Notes: generated from the sequence alone by a model not told the origin. A stretch of 64,000 nucleotides of DNA from an uncultured Christensenella sp. (GCA_910579205.1 CAJTTD010000003.1:155400-219399); one strand, 5' to 3'. Positions 32,151 through 41,122 are shown, counted from the first letter of the stretch. Program-made: numbers and translations.

Positions 32151-33695
32151 TTAAATGCACTCGAATACGGTAAACGACAGCGGCGGAACGTCGATACCGT
32201 TCTTTTTGGGTTTGGCTTCTTTGCCTATGGAGAAAATCGCTTTCGATTTGGCTTTTACTTCTACCGCCACGCTCGCCTTTGTCTTGAGCGGGTTGACTAC
32301 GCACAGCAAATTGCCGCGTTTGTAGCACAGCGGTTCGCTGCCTTTGGCGTGAACGAACCCGAGTTCTTTGGATATAAATTCGGCGCGCGATCTTCTGAAC
32401 GCCAAGATCGACTTAATGCAATTCAGCAGCGATTTCTTGTCTTTTTCTTGCGCCGCGACGTTTATCTGTTTATCGACCGCCGCGGGTAAAAACGTCTTGT
32501 CCGCCGCCGAGAATCCCGCGTTTTTGCTCATATCCCACTGCATGGGCGTGCGCGAACCCGTCCGCGCAAACCCGCACTCCACCGACGGCAAGTCTTTAAT
32601 ATACTTCATGCCTATCTCGTCGCCGTAGTAAATAAACGGCACGCCGGGCAGAGTGAACAGCGTAGCGTAAATAATCTTGAGCTGCTCTTGAGTGTAATAG
32701 GGCGCGAGGCGCGGCGTGTCGTGGTTACAGCTTATTATAGCTATGTAGCCGTCCTCTTTTACCGCGTCGTGCCACTCGGAAAACCCGTCGGCTATCTTCT
32801 TTGCGTCGCCTCTGCCTTCCGCGTCGAAGTAGCTGTACGTGTCGGGTTCTTCTTCCCCGCGCACCAATAGATTATACGGATTGCCGTGGTGATCGAGCAT
32901 GAAATCGGCGTGGAAACCCGCGCGTATCGCTTGCGGATCGCACCACTCGGAAACTATAATGCAGTCGGGATACTCCGCGTCGAGCATAGCTCTTACGTCG
33001 CGCCATATCTCGCTCGTGGCGGGTTTTTCGCTTTGGCTGCCGTCGTTTTTGACGAGCGAGTCCGCCATATCCACGCGAAAACCGTCCGCGCCGCGGTCCA
33101 GCCAAAACCGCATGACCGACTTTAACCACTCGCGCGTTTTGACCGCCGCGTCAGATTTACAAGACATCTGCCAGCTCGGATCGTCCACCTTGTTAAAACC
33201 GTAATTGAGCGCGGGCTGCGTGGAATAGAAGTTGACTATATAATTACCCTTGCGGTCGTGCCGTCCCGCTATCGCCTTGAACCCGTCGGGGAAATGCCAT
33301 TCGTGATTGGTCCAGATATATCTGTCGTACATGTCGTTGGGAACGTTTTCTGCGCTCTTCAAAAAGTCGGCGTTCTCTTCCGACGTATGCCCGGGAACGA
33401 GGTCGAGTATCACCTTAATGCCCTTGGCGTGCGCCGTCTTTATAAAGTCGTCGAAATCGCTTTCCGTGCCGAAGCGTTCGGACACTTTAAAGTAGTCGCG
33501 CACGTCGTATCCGCCGTCTCTGAACGGAGAATCGTAATGCGGATTGAGCCATATAGCGTTGCAGCCGAGCGATTTTATATAGTCGAGCTTGCCCGTTATT
33601 CCCTTGAGATCGCCGTAACCGTCGCCGTTGGCGTCCATATAAGAATTGGGATAGATCTCGTAAAAGACCGCCGATTTCAACCATGTGTTTGACAT
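32151..33695 (-). CDS. GH13 alpha-glucosidase/oligo-1,6-glucosidase-like enzyme
   Basis: 514-aa cytoplasmic alpha-amylase family enzyme (no signal peptide). The conserved regions are present: DLVPGHTSEE (region I; Gly replaces the more usual Asn before His), GFRVDMADS with the nucleophile Asp, IVSEWCDP with the acid/base Glu, and ISCNHDTPR with the stabilising Asp. It starts with WLKSAVFYEIYPNSYMDANGDG, as in oligo-1,6-glucosidases and sucrose/trehalose hydrolases. The substrate is not certain. The ATG at 33695 has GGGAGC upstream; the longer frame is rejected. It is shorter than many homologues (about 550). Confidence 0.9.
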   Translation of the reverse strand: MSNTWLKSAVFYEIYPNSYMDANGDGYGDLKGITGKLDYIKSLGCNAIWLNPHYDSPFRDGGYDVRDYFKVSERFGTESDFDDFIKTAHAKGIKVILDLVPGHTSEENADFLKSAENVPNDMYDRYIWTNHEWHFPDGFKAIAGRHDRKGNYIVNFYSTQPALNYGFNKVDDPSWQMSCKSDAAVKTREWLKSVMRFWLDRGADGFRVDMADSLVKNDGSQSEKPATSEIWRDVRAMLDAEYPDCIIVSEWCDPQAIRAGFHADFMLDHHGNPYNLLVRGEEEPDTYSYFDAEGRGDAKKIADGFSEWHDAVKEDGYIAIISCNHDTPRLAPYYTQEQLKIIYATLFTLPGVPFIYYGDEIGMKYIKDLPSVECGFARTGSRTPMQWDMSKNAGFSAADKTFLPAAVDKQINVAAQEKDKKSLLNCIKSILAFRRSRAEFISKELGFVHAKGSEPLCYKRGNLLCVVNPLKTKASVAVEVKAKSKAIFSIGKEAKPKKNGIDVPPLSFTVFECI

Positions 33696-33760
33696 AAATG
33701 CTCCCGTTAACTGTATTTTCAAATGGATCGTATGAGTTTTTGCCGCGCGTTATGAACGGT

Positions 33761-35272
33761 TTATTTTTTATTGCGCTTTTGATCGGACGTTATATCGCTT
33801 TGCGCATTTGTGTCGCAGTCGTCCGCCGCGTTATCGTCCGCCGAGCTGTCGCAAGCGGCATTGGCGAGCGCCGATTTCTTTTCTTTGGCGTTGCGTTTGG
33901 AGATCTTTATCACCGTAACGAGCGATGCCGCAAGAAGCGCCGCCATCACTACGCACGCATATATTATGAGTATATTGAACTGTATAGACATTCTCATAAC
34001 TACGGGCGAACGCACCGCGCGCACAGACTGCGCTATAAACGTTGTATCGTAATATTCGGTAACCGTGCCGTTTACTTTGTCTACGAATACCTTGCTCATA
34101 TTCTCGAGCTGCACTATCGTTTTCGACACATACTCGACAGCGGCGTCCGTGGGCTTCTCGCTGCTCGCGGTAAGTTTGTTATAACGAAGAGTAATGTTAT
34201 CGAGCTGGTTTGTTAGCGTCTTGACCTTGGCGTTTTCGGTATCCACCCTTTCAAGCCACACGTAATATTCCTTGGGATACGCTTCCGTCGTGATAGTCTG
34301 ACCGTTGACATTGGAAGTAATGGTATTGGGTTTTATGCTGTCTTTTATTTCGATAATGGACTCGAGATACGCTTGTTGCGCGGTAAGCTCGTTCTGCTTT
34401 TGAGTTTTGGATTCGGCGAGCGCGCTCAACGCATTGTCTATATCGCGCCACACGTTGTTGGAAAGGATATAGCTGTTGAATGCGTCGTAACTGCGCTTTA
34501 TAACGCTGAGATTGCTCAAAAGCGTGGCGAACGTGGTGTTATTGTCGGTCGCGGTAAACGCAGGCGCTTCCGCCGCAAGTCTGTTGAGGTAGGTCTCTAT
34601 GGGATCGAACGTCTGCATGTACAGATCGTACATATCCGCATACTCGAGCATCGCGTTCTGCGACAGTATATACGCGTCCGACGAGAACATGTTGCTCACC
34701 GTGTAGCGGCTCTTGAAGTCCTTGCAGAATTCGGCTACGACATGCGTCAACAGCGTTTTTGCCTGAACGTCGGACAAGCCGAGCTTTTGCGGTTCGGAAA
34801 TGATTATCTCGAACTGCGTCGGGCGCATGACGTACGTGCGCAACTCGCTCGCCGCGTCGGAATCGCCGCGCGACGCCGCTTCCACGAGCTTTCTGTATTC
34901 TTCGGTCTCCACGCCGTCAACGCGCATGGATGCGCGCAGCTTGGATATGTCGGTTATAACGTCCGTAAGCTCGGACGCTTCCACCGCCTTGTCGAGCACC
35001 GTCGTGGAAATAATGTTATCTGTGTTCAACACGCCGCCGTTGGGGTCGAGCCCCTCTTCTATCCCTTCGTATATAAACTCTATGGAAGTAAGACCGACGC
35101 GTTCGGACTTGTACAAAAACTTGACGGGCAAAACTACCGCGGACGCGAGCGCCAAAGCCACGACAAGATAAATTATCATGCGCAACCAAGCTTTCTTAAA
35201 AAAGTACCCTACCTTTTTAAGAGTTATGCCCTCTTCCAATTCCGCTTCGTCGTAGTTGTAAGCGTTATCCAT
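33761..35272 (-). CDS. Wzz-like chain-length/polysaccharide membrane protein
   Basis: 503 aa with two membrane helices, one near the N-terminus (MIIYLVVALALASAVVLPV) and one near the C-terminus (ILIIYACVVMAALLAASLV), enclosing a mostly helical extracytoplasmic domain. This is the layout of Wzz/CapA-type polysaccharide co-polymerases that set chain length; the C-terminal cytoplasmic tail is Asp/Ala-rich. No polysaccharide cluster surrounds it in the window. AAGGAG precedes the ATG, and a TTGATT/TATACT promoter lies about 45 bp upstream. Confidence 0.65.
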   Translation of the reverse strand: MDNAYNYDEAELEEGITLKKVGYFFKKAWLRMIIYLVVALALASAVVLPVKFLYKSERVGLTSIEFIYEGIEEGLDPNGGVLNTDNIISTTVLDKAVEASELTDVITDISKLRASMRVDGVETEEYRKLVEAASRGDSDAASELRTYVMRPTQFEIIISEPQKLGLSDVQAKTLLTHVVAEFCKDFKSRYTVSNMFSSDAYILSQNAMLEYADMYDLYMQTFDPIETYLNRLAAEAPAFTATDNNTTFATLLSNLSVIKRSYDAFNSYILSNNVWRDIDNALSALAESKTQKQNELTAQQAYLESIIEIKDSIKPNTITSNVNGQTITTEAYPKEYYVWLERVDTENAKVKTLTNQLDNITLRYNKLTASSEKPTDAAVEYVSKTIVQLENMSKVFVDKVNGTVTEYYDTTFIAQSVRAVRSPVVMRMSIQFNILIIYACVVMAALLAASLVTVIKISKRNAKEKKSALANAACDSSADDNAADDCDTNAQSDITSDQKRNKK

Positions 35273-35314
35273 ATTTTCTCCTTTGATGACAGCCGAATAC
35301 GACTTGATAAAAAT

Positions 35315-35343
35315 AGTATATCACTATCTTAATATAAAATCAA
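35315..35343 (-). promoter_or_regulatory. promoter of the Wzz-like gene
   Basis: TTGATT (35338-35343), 17 bp, TATACT (35315-35320) on the minus strand. Confidence 0.65.
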
Positions 35344-35497
35344 CAAAATTAAACAAATTATGCGCAAATGCGGCGACGCGCGCTATCCCATAAGAAAAAA
35401 GCCGATTTAAACCCGCTTGGGCTTTATCGAGCAAATGTTTTCGGCTTCCACCGCCATCATTATATATATACGGTGCACGGCACATACTAATACCGAT

Positions 35498-36259
35498 ATG
35501 AACAACATAATCATTGTAGGCGGTTCTTCGGGCATAGGTCTCGCGCTGTGCCAAAAACTTAAAGACCGCGGAGTTATCAACATTTCGCGCACGCCGTGCG
35601 CCGTAGCGGGAATAACGGACATTCGCGCCGACGTGTGCGACGTCGAATCTCTGGAAAAAGCCTTTGAACAAATACATAAAGCAGACGCGCTCGTATATTG
35701 CGCGGGCATGTCTATGGCTGCGCCCGTGGAATGCGTCCGAGAAAAAGACGTATATGACCTATTCGACACAAATATTTTGGGCGCGATAATGTGCAGCAAG
35801 TTCGCATTGCCGCTTATAAAAAACAGCCGAGACGGACGGATGATATTCGTCAGTTCTTCCGCGTCGGTTACGCCCATAGCGTTCGACTCTTTCTATTCGG
35901 CGTCCAAAGCTGCGCTCAATATGTTTGCGCATGGACTGCGCATGGAGACGGGCGTAAAATGCACGTCGGCGCTCGTAGGCGGAACGCAAACGCGCTTTTC
36001 TTTTAAGCGATCGGTGTACGACGACTGCGGCGAGTACGACGAGCAAGTTAAGACTGCGACGAGCCGATTGATAAAACTCGAACAAAACGGGTATACCGCG
36101 GAATACGTCGCGCAAAAACTGGTAAAGATACTCACCGCCAAAAATCCGCCGCCGACGGTTACCATAGGCGTAAAAAACAAAATGATGCTCGCCGCATATA
36201 AGCTTTTACCCAAACGCGTAGCACTGCGCTTGGCTAAAAGCGTTCAGATCGGCGACTGA
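35498..36259 (+). CDS. short-chain dehydrogenase/reductase
   Basis: 253-aa SDR-family oxidoreductase. The Rossmann motif GGSSGIG is at residues 8-14, the structural CAG motif at about 69 (YCAGMS), the catalytic Ser in FVSSSASVTP and the YSASK catalytic Tyr/Lys at about 130. Cofactor and substrate cannot be told. The ATG at 35498 gives the family N-terminus (MNNIIIVGGSSGIG), although no clear ribosome binding site is seen; the longer frame from 35417 adds an unlikely hydrophobic extension. The C-terminal region (LLAAYKLLPKRVALRLAKS) is hydrophobic and basic, as in membrane-associated SDRs. Confidence 0.88.
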   Translation: MNNIIIVGGSSGIGLALCQKLKDRGVINISRTPCAVAGITDIRADVCDVESLEKAFEQIHKADALVYCAGMSMAAPVECVREKDVYDLFDTNILGAIMCSKFALPLIKNSRDGRMIFVSSSASVTPIAFDSFYSASKAALNMFAHGLRMETGVKCTSALVGGTQTRFSFKRSVYDDCGEYDEQVKTATSRLIKLEQNGYTAEYVAQKLVKILTAKNPPPTVTIGVKNKMMLAAYKLLPKRVALRLAKSVQIGD

Positions 36260-36370
36260 ATACAGGCGACACTTCGGCTATGTTGTGTTTGGTATTAGGC
36301 GATTTATACTTTTGATCGTATTATTAAAGAGATTCCGTTCTCTTTAATTATTTAAAATAACACAAAATAC

Positions 36371-36399
36371 TTGAAATTCGGCAAAACGCGTGCTATAAT
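36371..36399 (+). promoter_or_regulatory. promoter of the zinc-ribbon gene
   Basis: TTGAAA (36371-36376), 17 bp, TATAAT (36394-36399), about 30 bp before the ATG. Confidence 0.75.
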
Positions 36400-36430
36400 A
36401 CATATATTAGTATCGTATTATGAGGCGACA

Positions 36431-37048
36431 ATGGTTAAGATCGTAACATTAAAATGCCAAAAATGCGGCAAGGATCACGTTTATAAAATCGGGACAAAGG
36501 GTTTGGCCACACTGCAAGACGCTGTTGACAGGATACCCGAACGCGACGCCGACAAACTTCTCGAAGCGGTAAACCGCATGCTCATGAACAAAACGGAGGC
36601 GCAACGCACCGCTTTTATGATGAACAATGCCGACGGGCTGTCCATGGTCAATTACGAGATCTGCGGGCAATCGATCAACCTTTTCGAGCAAGACGACATA
36701 AAAGACGCGTACTCCAGATACACGGTCGAACAAATAGTCAAACTCAACAAAAGCATGTCGATGTGGGAAGACGCCAAAAGCAGCGAAGGTTTTATCGCGT
36801 TCGACGCTATATACTATTGCAGAAAATGCAAAAAGCTCGTCCAAGGCACTTATCTTAAGGTAAGCTCCATAGAAGACCGCAAAGAACGCTCTTACACTTA
36901 CGCGCCCAAGTGCGGCACATGCGGCAACGAACTGATGTTAGTCAGCGACGCCAATATGGGCTATCTGTTCGAAGGGCTAACCGCGCGCGCGCCCTGCCCC
37001 GACTGCAACGGCAAGCTGACGGTTACCGAAGTACAGTTCAAGCCGTAA
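36431..37048 (+). CDS. zinc-ribbon protein, function unknown
   Basis: 205 aa with four CxxC pairs: CQKCG at residues 9-13, CRKC near 137, CGTCG near 171 and CPDC near 195, so probably two or three zinc ribbons at the ends of a helical middle. I recognise no family. The ATG at 36431 has GAGGCG upstream; the longer frame starts within the promoter and is rejected. A GC-rich terminator hairpin follows. Confidence 0.75.
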   Translation: MVKIVTLKCQKCGKDHVYKIGTKGLATLQDAVDRIPERDADKLLEAVNRMLMNKTEAQRTAFMMNNADGLSMVNYEICGQSINLFEQDDIKDAYSRYTVEQIVKLNKSMSMWEDAKSSEGFIAFDAIYYCRKCKKLVQGTYLKVSSIEDRKERSYTYAPKCGTCGNELMLVSDANMGYLFEGLTARAPCPDCNGKLTVTEVQFKP

Positions 37049-37062
37049 TAAATTAGTTACTA

Positions 37063-37101
37063 ATAGGGCGGCGGAACGAGACATACTCGCCCGCCGCCTA
37101 T
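37063..37101 (+). terminator. terminator of the zinc-ribbon gene
   Basis: ATAGGGCGGCGG pairs with CCGCCGCCTAT (one bulged G), followed by CTTAATT. Confidence 0.55.
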
Positions 37102-37161
37102 CTTAATTAAACATAAGATATAAAAAATATGTGTTCTCCGCTATAAAGCAGATCAATTTAT

Positions 37162-37190
37162 TTGACAAAACCGCTCGTAAAGCGTATAAT
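37162..37190 (+). promoter_or_regulatory. promoter of the tRNA-Pro/tRNA-Ser pair
   Basis: TTGACA (37162-37167), 17 bp, TATAAT (37185-37190): perfect consensus, 10 bp before tRNA-Pro. Confidence 0.85.
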
Positions 37191-37200
37191 GATTTAGCTA

Positions 37201-37277
37201 TCGAGGTGTAGCGCAGTTGGTAGCGCGCATGGTTAGGGACCATGAGGCCGCGAGTTCGAGTCTCGCCACTTCGACCA
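37201..37277 (+). tRNA. tRNA-Pro (anticodon AGG)
   Basis: 77 nt with encoded CCA. Acceptor TCGAGGT/ACTTCGA, anticodon stem CATGG/CCATG with loop TTAGGGA, anticodon AGG; T-loop TTCGAGT. AGG is less common than TGG for Pro in bacteria. Confidence 0.93.
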
Positions 37278-37374
37278 CGATCGCAAGATCCAATCTATCA
37301 CAAGCCGAATATAAGCATTGAGCAATTATCAAAGGAACAAGCCGAACAAAACGAATAAACGAATATTTTTAAAT

Positions 37375-37463
37375 GGAGCGGTATCGAAGTGGTCATAACG
37401 GGCCTGACTCGAAATCAGGTAGTCCGCAAGGGCTCGTGGGTTCGAATCCCACCCGCTCCGCCA
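37375..37463 (+). tRNA. tRNA-Ser (anticodon CGA)
   Basis: 89 nt with encoded CCA. Acceptor GGAGCGG/CCGCTCC, anticodon stem CCTGA/TCAGG with loop CTCGAAA, anticodon CGA; a long variable arm as expected for Ser; T-arm GTGGG/CCCAC. The prophage starts directly after it. Confidence 0.95.
37420..37463 (+). other. putative prophage attachment site (attL) in the tRNA-Ser 3' end
   Basis: The 3' half of tRNA-Ser abuts the late end of the prophage. tRNA 3' ends are frequent targets of phage tyrosine integrases. The other att copy and the integrase must lie beyond the right edge, so this is inference. Confidence 0.5.
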
Positions 37464-37539
37464 AGAGCGACAAAGTTTGAACACCGACAAATACGGTATA
37501 TTTTCGTAAAAGGTGTCGCGGGCATTGTCGTAGAAAAAA

Positions 37540-37605
37540 GCAACCGATAGCGGTTGTTTTTTTCTTTTATTAAAGTAATACCCGCAAACAAACGCTTGCG
37601 GGTAT
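37540..37605. terminator. two hairpin terminators at the prophage left end
   Basis: CAACCG/CGGTTG with A- and T-runs (37540-37562), and ATACCCGCAA/TTGCGGGTAT (37578-37605). They separate the tRNA operon from the convergent prophage late genes. Confidence 0.65.
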
Positions 37606-37624
37606 CTTTGTTTTTTGTCGGCAA

Positions 37625-38506
37625 TTACTCGATGTCGGATAATATGCTCGGCGTATCGTGTGTTGCCGCGTCCGTATCGGCGGTCGACGTTGCTTGCATA
37701 TCGACGGGTTTATCCGTCAGCGCGTCGGGCGGTTTCGGTGCGGGTTGCGCCGCTGCCGCGTCCGTTGCGTTCATACTTGCAAGCAGTTCGAGAGCCTTTT
37801 TGTACTCGGCGTTTTGTTTTTCGCGCTCGGCAATAATTTGCCTTGCTTGCTCGACCTCTCTATCGTGTGCGGCGGTCGCCGCGGCAATTTCGGCTTGTTC
37901 AGCCTCTTTTGCCTTCAGCGCGTCGACCGTTTCAACGAGTGTATTATACCCGTCTTTGCTTAACGTCTTTTTTGCGCTGCGTAATATTGCCGATTTGAGG
38001 TTATCCCAACCGAGCAGCACCACAAACACAACGGTAAGTACCGCCGCCACAATGGCGATTAAAATATACGCCCATTGAGGCAACGCGACAAAGTAGAGTT
38101 GAGCGAGTTTATAAGCAGCAAAACCCATTACGCCGCCGCCGATAAGGGCAAACACGATTGTAAGCGGGTTGTTTTTGAGGTTATCAAAAAACTTTTTCAT
38201 AAATTCACTCCTTTTTTTGCGGACGGTTATGTATGTGATACTTGCGGTCGACAAGATTTTTAGAGCCTTTGCGAGTCGCTCGGCTTTTATAAGTTGTATA
38301 AACCGCCCGCCCCAAATTGTACCACATATAATTGACGCTATGACTGATGTTACAATCATAGATGTATAAAATATCGAGATTATCCCGCATAGTACATCGA
38401 GTACCGAAAGAATTATCGCCGATAAGTTATACAGTTTCTTTTCGTTATCGTAGGACTTTAACTTTTTAATCGCCCACTCGATAACTTGTGCCTCCGTGTT
38501 TTCCAT
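37625..38506 (-). CDS. prophage membrane protein with internal in-frame start
   Basis: 293 aa from the ATG at 38506 (AGGAGG upstream). The N-terminal part has two helices (LSAIILSVLDVLCGIISIFY; VTSVIASIICGTIWGG). After a basic linker a second module starts with MKKFFDNLKNNPLTIVFALI at the ATG at 38200, itself preceded by AAGGAG; it has two more helices, a coiled coil (KAKEAEQAEIAAATAAHDRE) and an Ala/Asp-rich tail. So one gene may give two products, or two genes have fused. As the last late gene it could serve in lysis (holin-like), but I see no specific family. Confidence 0.65.
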   Translation of the reverse strand: MENTEAQVIEWAIKKLKSYDNEKKLYNLSAIILSVLDVLCGIISIFYTSMIVTSVIASIICGTIWGGRFIQLIKAERLAKALKILSTASITYITVRKKRSEFMKKFFDNLKNNPLTIVFALIGGGVMGFAAYKLAQLYFVALPQWAYILIAIVAAVLTVVFVVLLGWDNLKSAILRSAKKTLSKDGYNTLVETVDALKAKEAEQAEIAAATAAHDREVEQARQIIAEREKQNAEYKKALELLASMNATDAAAAQPAPKPPDALTDKPVDMQATSTADTDAATHDTPSILSDIE

Positions 38507-38519
38507 AAACGATACCTCC

Positions 38520-38867
38520 TCAATCAACGTCGGTGGCGACGATTGCGTCGGGTTCGTCGGTGGCGACGACATCGGCAAGAATACTCGCCCCGCCCTCGGA
38601 CACGGTGTTGTTGGTGCTTTTTGCCGCCTCGGTTTCGATTGCGCGTTTTTCGTCTGCGATTGCGATAACCTTTTCGGCATACAGCACTTTTGCTTTGAGT
38701 TCGACAATGCGGTTATCAATCGCAACGCGGTCGCTTTCGAGTTTTGCGATTTCCGCTTTTACCTCGGCAACCTCGGCACGATTTACGGTGTCGTGCTTGA
38801 TAGTAATGTCGTCAAACGCGACAACGCCGTTTTCGTCGGACACAATGACAATTTTGTTTTCGTCCAT
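38520..38867 (-). CDS. small prophage coiled-coil protein
   Basis: 115 aa. A short beta-like N-terminus (ENKIVIVSDENGVVAFDD) is followed by a coiled coil (AEVAEVKAEIAKLESDRVAI) and a polar tail. No family recognised. AGGAGG precedes the ATG. It lies between two membrane protein genes at the end of the late operon. Confidence 0.65.
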   Translation of the reverse strand: MDENKIVIVSDENGVVAFDDITIKHDTVNRAEVAEVKAEIAKLESDRVAIDNRIVELKAKVLYAEKVIAIADEKRAIETEAAKSTNNTVSEGGASILADVVATDEPDAIVATDVD

Positions 38868-38945
38868 AGCCTTTATACCTCCTTGTTAGATTTTTTGCGC
38901 GTCCATTTCCCAACGGTCGCTTATGTCAAACGCGGTTGCCCGCCT

Positions 38946-39614
38946 TTAACCGAAAATGTCTATACCGCACGCACGCAGTATTGCGTACGTTATACCGCCG
39001 AGAATAGCAAGCAAAAGCAAAATACCGACGGTTACGGCGCAACCCTTGACAACGCCTTTTAATGCCTTTATGCGGCTTAAAAACGTGCTAACGGGTACGA
39101 TAGTAAAGCAACTCACAATCGCCCATATCACAAACCAAAAATCATTGATTACCAACAAGAGGTTGCGTTTCCACTTTTTGTCGACCTTGTGGTCGATACC
39201 GTGATATAGATACTCGCTTTTGTTTTTCGTAAAATCCGCCTCGATTTTTTCGTCCTCGGATAACGTGATTTGCGCGTCCGCTTTGTTCTCTTGTGCTTTT
39301 AAGCCTTTGTCGACAAGGCGGTCAGCGGTTTCGTCGATTTTTTGCGCAACCTTTTGCGACGTGTCGATGTGTTCGGCGACCTTCATATTGAGTTTGCTTT
39401 GTAATGCTCGCGTCGGGTCGGTCGCTATGTCGGTTGTTGCTTTTACCTCGGCAAATGCCCGCGCCGCTGCATACGCTTGCGACGGATCGCTCGGCTGCAC
39501 AACGGTTTGATTGTCCGCCGCCGCGTCCGCGCCGTTTATCGGCGTTTTAGGCGGTTCGGCGGGCGTTATCGCGCCGTCATTGATAATTTGTTGCAAATCG
39601 CCCTTTAAGTCCAT
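38946..39614 (-). CDS. prophage membrane protein
   Basis: 222 aa. A soluble, partly coiled N-terminal half (AEHIDTSQKVAQKIDETADR) and two C-terminal membrane helices (LVINDFWFVIWAIVSCFTIV; AVTVGILLLLAILGGITYAI). It overlaps the end of the reverse transcriptase gene by 38 bp. No family recognised; a holin or membrane-associated lysis function is possible from position only. Confidence 0.65.
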   Translation of the reverse strand: MDLKGDLQQIINDGAITPAEPPKTPINGADAAADNQTVVQPSDPSQAYAAARAFAEVKATTDIATDPTRALQSKLNMKVAEHIDTSQKVAQKIDETADRLVDKGLKAQENKADAQITLSEDEKIEADFTKNKSEYLYHGIDHKVDKKWKRNLLLVINDFWFVIWAIVSCFTIVPVSTFLSRIKALKGVVKGCAVTVGILLLLAILGGITYAILRACGIDIFG

Positions 39615-40734
39615 AGAGAGCCTCCTTGAATAATTGATAATATAGTTTTAAGATGTTTACTATCGTGTGGTATGCGTTGCATTTTAATATACCGCCGATA
39701 AACGATACGCACGATGTACGCACATCGCCGATAGTCATTTTGCCGCTTTCGACCCATTTTTGATACGTTCTCATTTTGCGGCGCATTTTCGTTACGCCTT
39801 TGCGGCTCGGTTTGATTATTACCGCGCCCGTATCGGTCAACTTAAACCGACGCTTTAAGAAAGTTATGCCGCGTGATATTTTTACAATTTGCGTCTTTTT
39901 CGGGTTAAGTTTGATACCTAACTCGGCGCAAATTTCGCGTATGCGTTCGAGGCAATATTTCAAATAATCTTTGCTCGGGTGCAGCAAGTAGCCGTCGTCC
40001 ATATATCGGGCATAATTTTTGATTTTCAATACCTCTTTTATAAAGTGGTCAACACGGTTAGGGTACATCAACGCCGACGACTGCGACACTTGACTGCCCA
40101 AGCCGAGTCCAATTTCGCCAAAGTCGTTATACAATTGCTTGATAAGCGTTTTAATGCGGTTGTCAGTGTACACTTTGTCGACGATTTCTTTTAGCGGCTC
40201 GTGCTGTATGTTGTCAAAATACTTTGAAAAATCGAAAACGAGGGCATAGCCTTCCGTGCCGTATTTTCGATAATGCCGTTGTAAATGACATTTCAACCGA
40301 GCCACCGCAAACGATACGCCCTTGTTTTTAATGCACGCGCCGTTGTCGTAGATAAACGACCGACTATACATATCGACAAGCGAGTTATCGCATAAGCAGC
40401 GTTGCACGACGCGCTCGTTGAGCGGTACGCTTTTTATGTGGCGCAACTTGCCGCGCTCGCACCTATCAAACTCATAGAATCCGCGACTCTTAAACTTATT
40501 GTTATGCAGCAAAGAAAGGGTATCGGCGACGTTGCGCAGCGCGTTCGCTTTGTATCGTTGCGTGCTTGCTTTCCAACCGACACCGAGGCAACATTTACGG
40601 CTCGCTGTATAAAGGTTGTCAAAAGTGAAAACCTCGTCGAAGTCGTCGCACCGACCGTAACGTAACCGTTTGCGCTCGTCGCGCTTTTGTTTGCGGCGTT
40701 GATACCGCGCCTCGTGCCTTTCTTTGCTGTTCAT
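39577..40734 (-). CDS. DGR reverse transcriptase
   Basis: 385 aa, the usual length for diversity-generating retroelement RTs. Motif A is FDFSKYFDNI (about residue 172), motif C is YMDDGYLL (about 245), and the block before it reads LGLGSQVSQSSA, with Ser-Gln where group II and retron RTs usually have QGxxxSP; the [I/V/L]GxxxSQ form is diagnostic of DGR RTs. It copies the template RNA with errors at adenines; the cDNA replaces the variable repeat in target genes. It lies downstream of the template repeat, Avd and target gene on the same strand. GAGG precedes the ATG. Confidence 0.95.
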   Translation of the reverse strand: MNSKERHEARYQRRKQKRDERKRLRYGRCDDFDEVFTFDNLYTASRKCCLGVGWKASTQRYKANALRNVADTLSLLHNNKFKSRGFYEFDRCERGKLRHIKSVPLNERVVQRCLCDNSLVDMYSRSFIYDNGACIKNKGVSFAVARLKCHLQRHYRKYGTEGYALVFDFSKYFDNIQHEPLKEIVDKVYTDNRIKTLIKQLYNDFGEIGLGLGSQVSQSSALMYPNRVDHFIKEVLKIKNYARYMDDGYLLHPSKDYLKYCLERIREICAELGIKLNPKKTQIVKISRGITFLKRRFKLTDTGAVIIKPSRKGVTKMRRKMRTYQKWVESGKMTIGDVRTSCVSFIGGILKCNAYHTIVNILKLYYQLFKEALYGLKGRFATNYQ

Positions 40735-40954
40735 AAGTCCTCAAATACCTCGTACAATATTTTATCGTTGCGGGTATGTATTGCTCGTAGTACCAACCAT
40801 TAAACCGTTATACCGCAATAAACGGTAATGCAAGTAGCGTCCGATTGACTACATCGAGGTATATATTTATCCGTTACGGAAAGGTCATACACTCCTTTTG
40901 CAAAGACATTGATTTCGCCCGTATATCGGGTTACTTTGTCGAGCCGTAATAAAT
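40735..40954 (-). ncRNA. DGR spacer between template repeat and RT gene
   Basis: 220 bp without a convincing ORF, between the template repeat and the RT. In studied DGRs this part of the template RNA is structured and primes cDNA synthesis. Small inverted repeats such as CCGTT/AACGG (about 40804-40831) are visible. Confidence 0.5.
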
Positions 40955-41087
40955 GCAAAAGCCGAAGGACACGCCGTAACCGCCGTCGACGCGGTCGTCG
41001 TTCGCATACCCGTCGTTGTTGACATACCACGCGTTGTTGTCGTTGTCAACGTTAGGAGAGCGCAACCACCAATTGTCCGCGCCGCCG
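40955..41087 (-). ncRNA. DGR template repeat (TR)
   Basis: 133 bp that matches the 3' ends of two variable-protein genes. Read on the minus strand it would encode an Asn-rich version of their lectin-fold ends (many AAC codons). By hand alignment it differs from variable repeat 1 at 20 positions, 19 of them adenines on the coding strand, and from variable repeat 2 at 14 positions, all adenines. The first 21 bp at the 3' end (40955-40975) are identical in all three copies, as expected for the initiation-of-mutagenic-homing region. Confidence 0.95.
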
Positions 41088-41122
41088 CACGAAAGTACCT
41101 AATAGCGTATAACCTATGTGCG

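Noticed and set aside
37415..37624. 69-aa reading frame over tRNA-Ser
   Set aside because: It covers the tRNA and terminators on the opposite strand; typical false ORF of tRNA genes.
39577..40734. Retron or group II intron RT
   Set aside because: No msr/msd or intron features; the Ser-Gln motif, Avd and TR/VR pair identify a DGR.
40800..41030. 76-aa reading frame over the template repeat
   Set aside because: It is a frame of the DGR template and spacer; the repeat relation explains the sequence and there is no convincing start.
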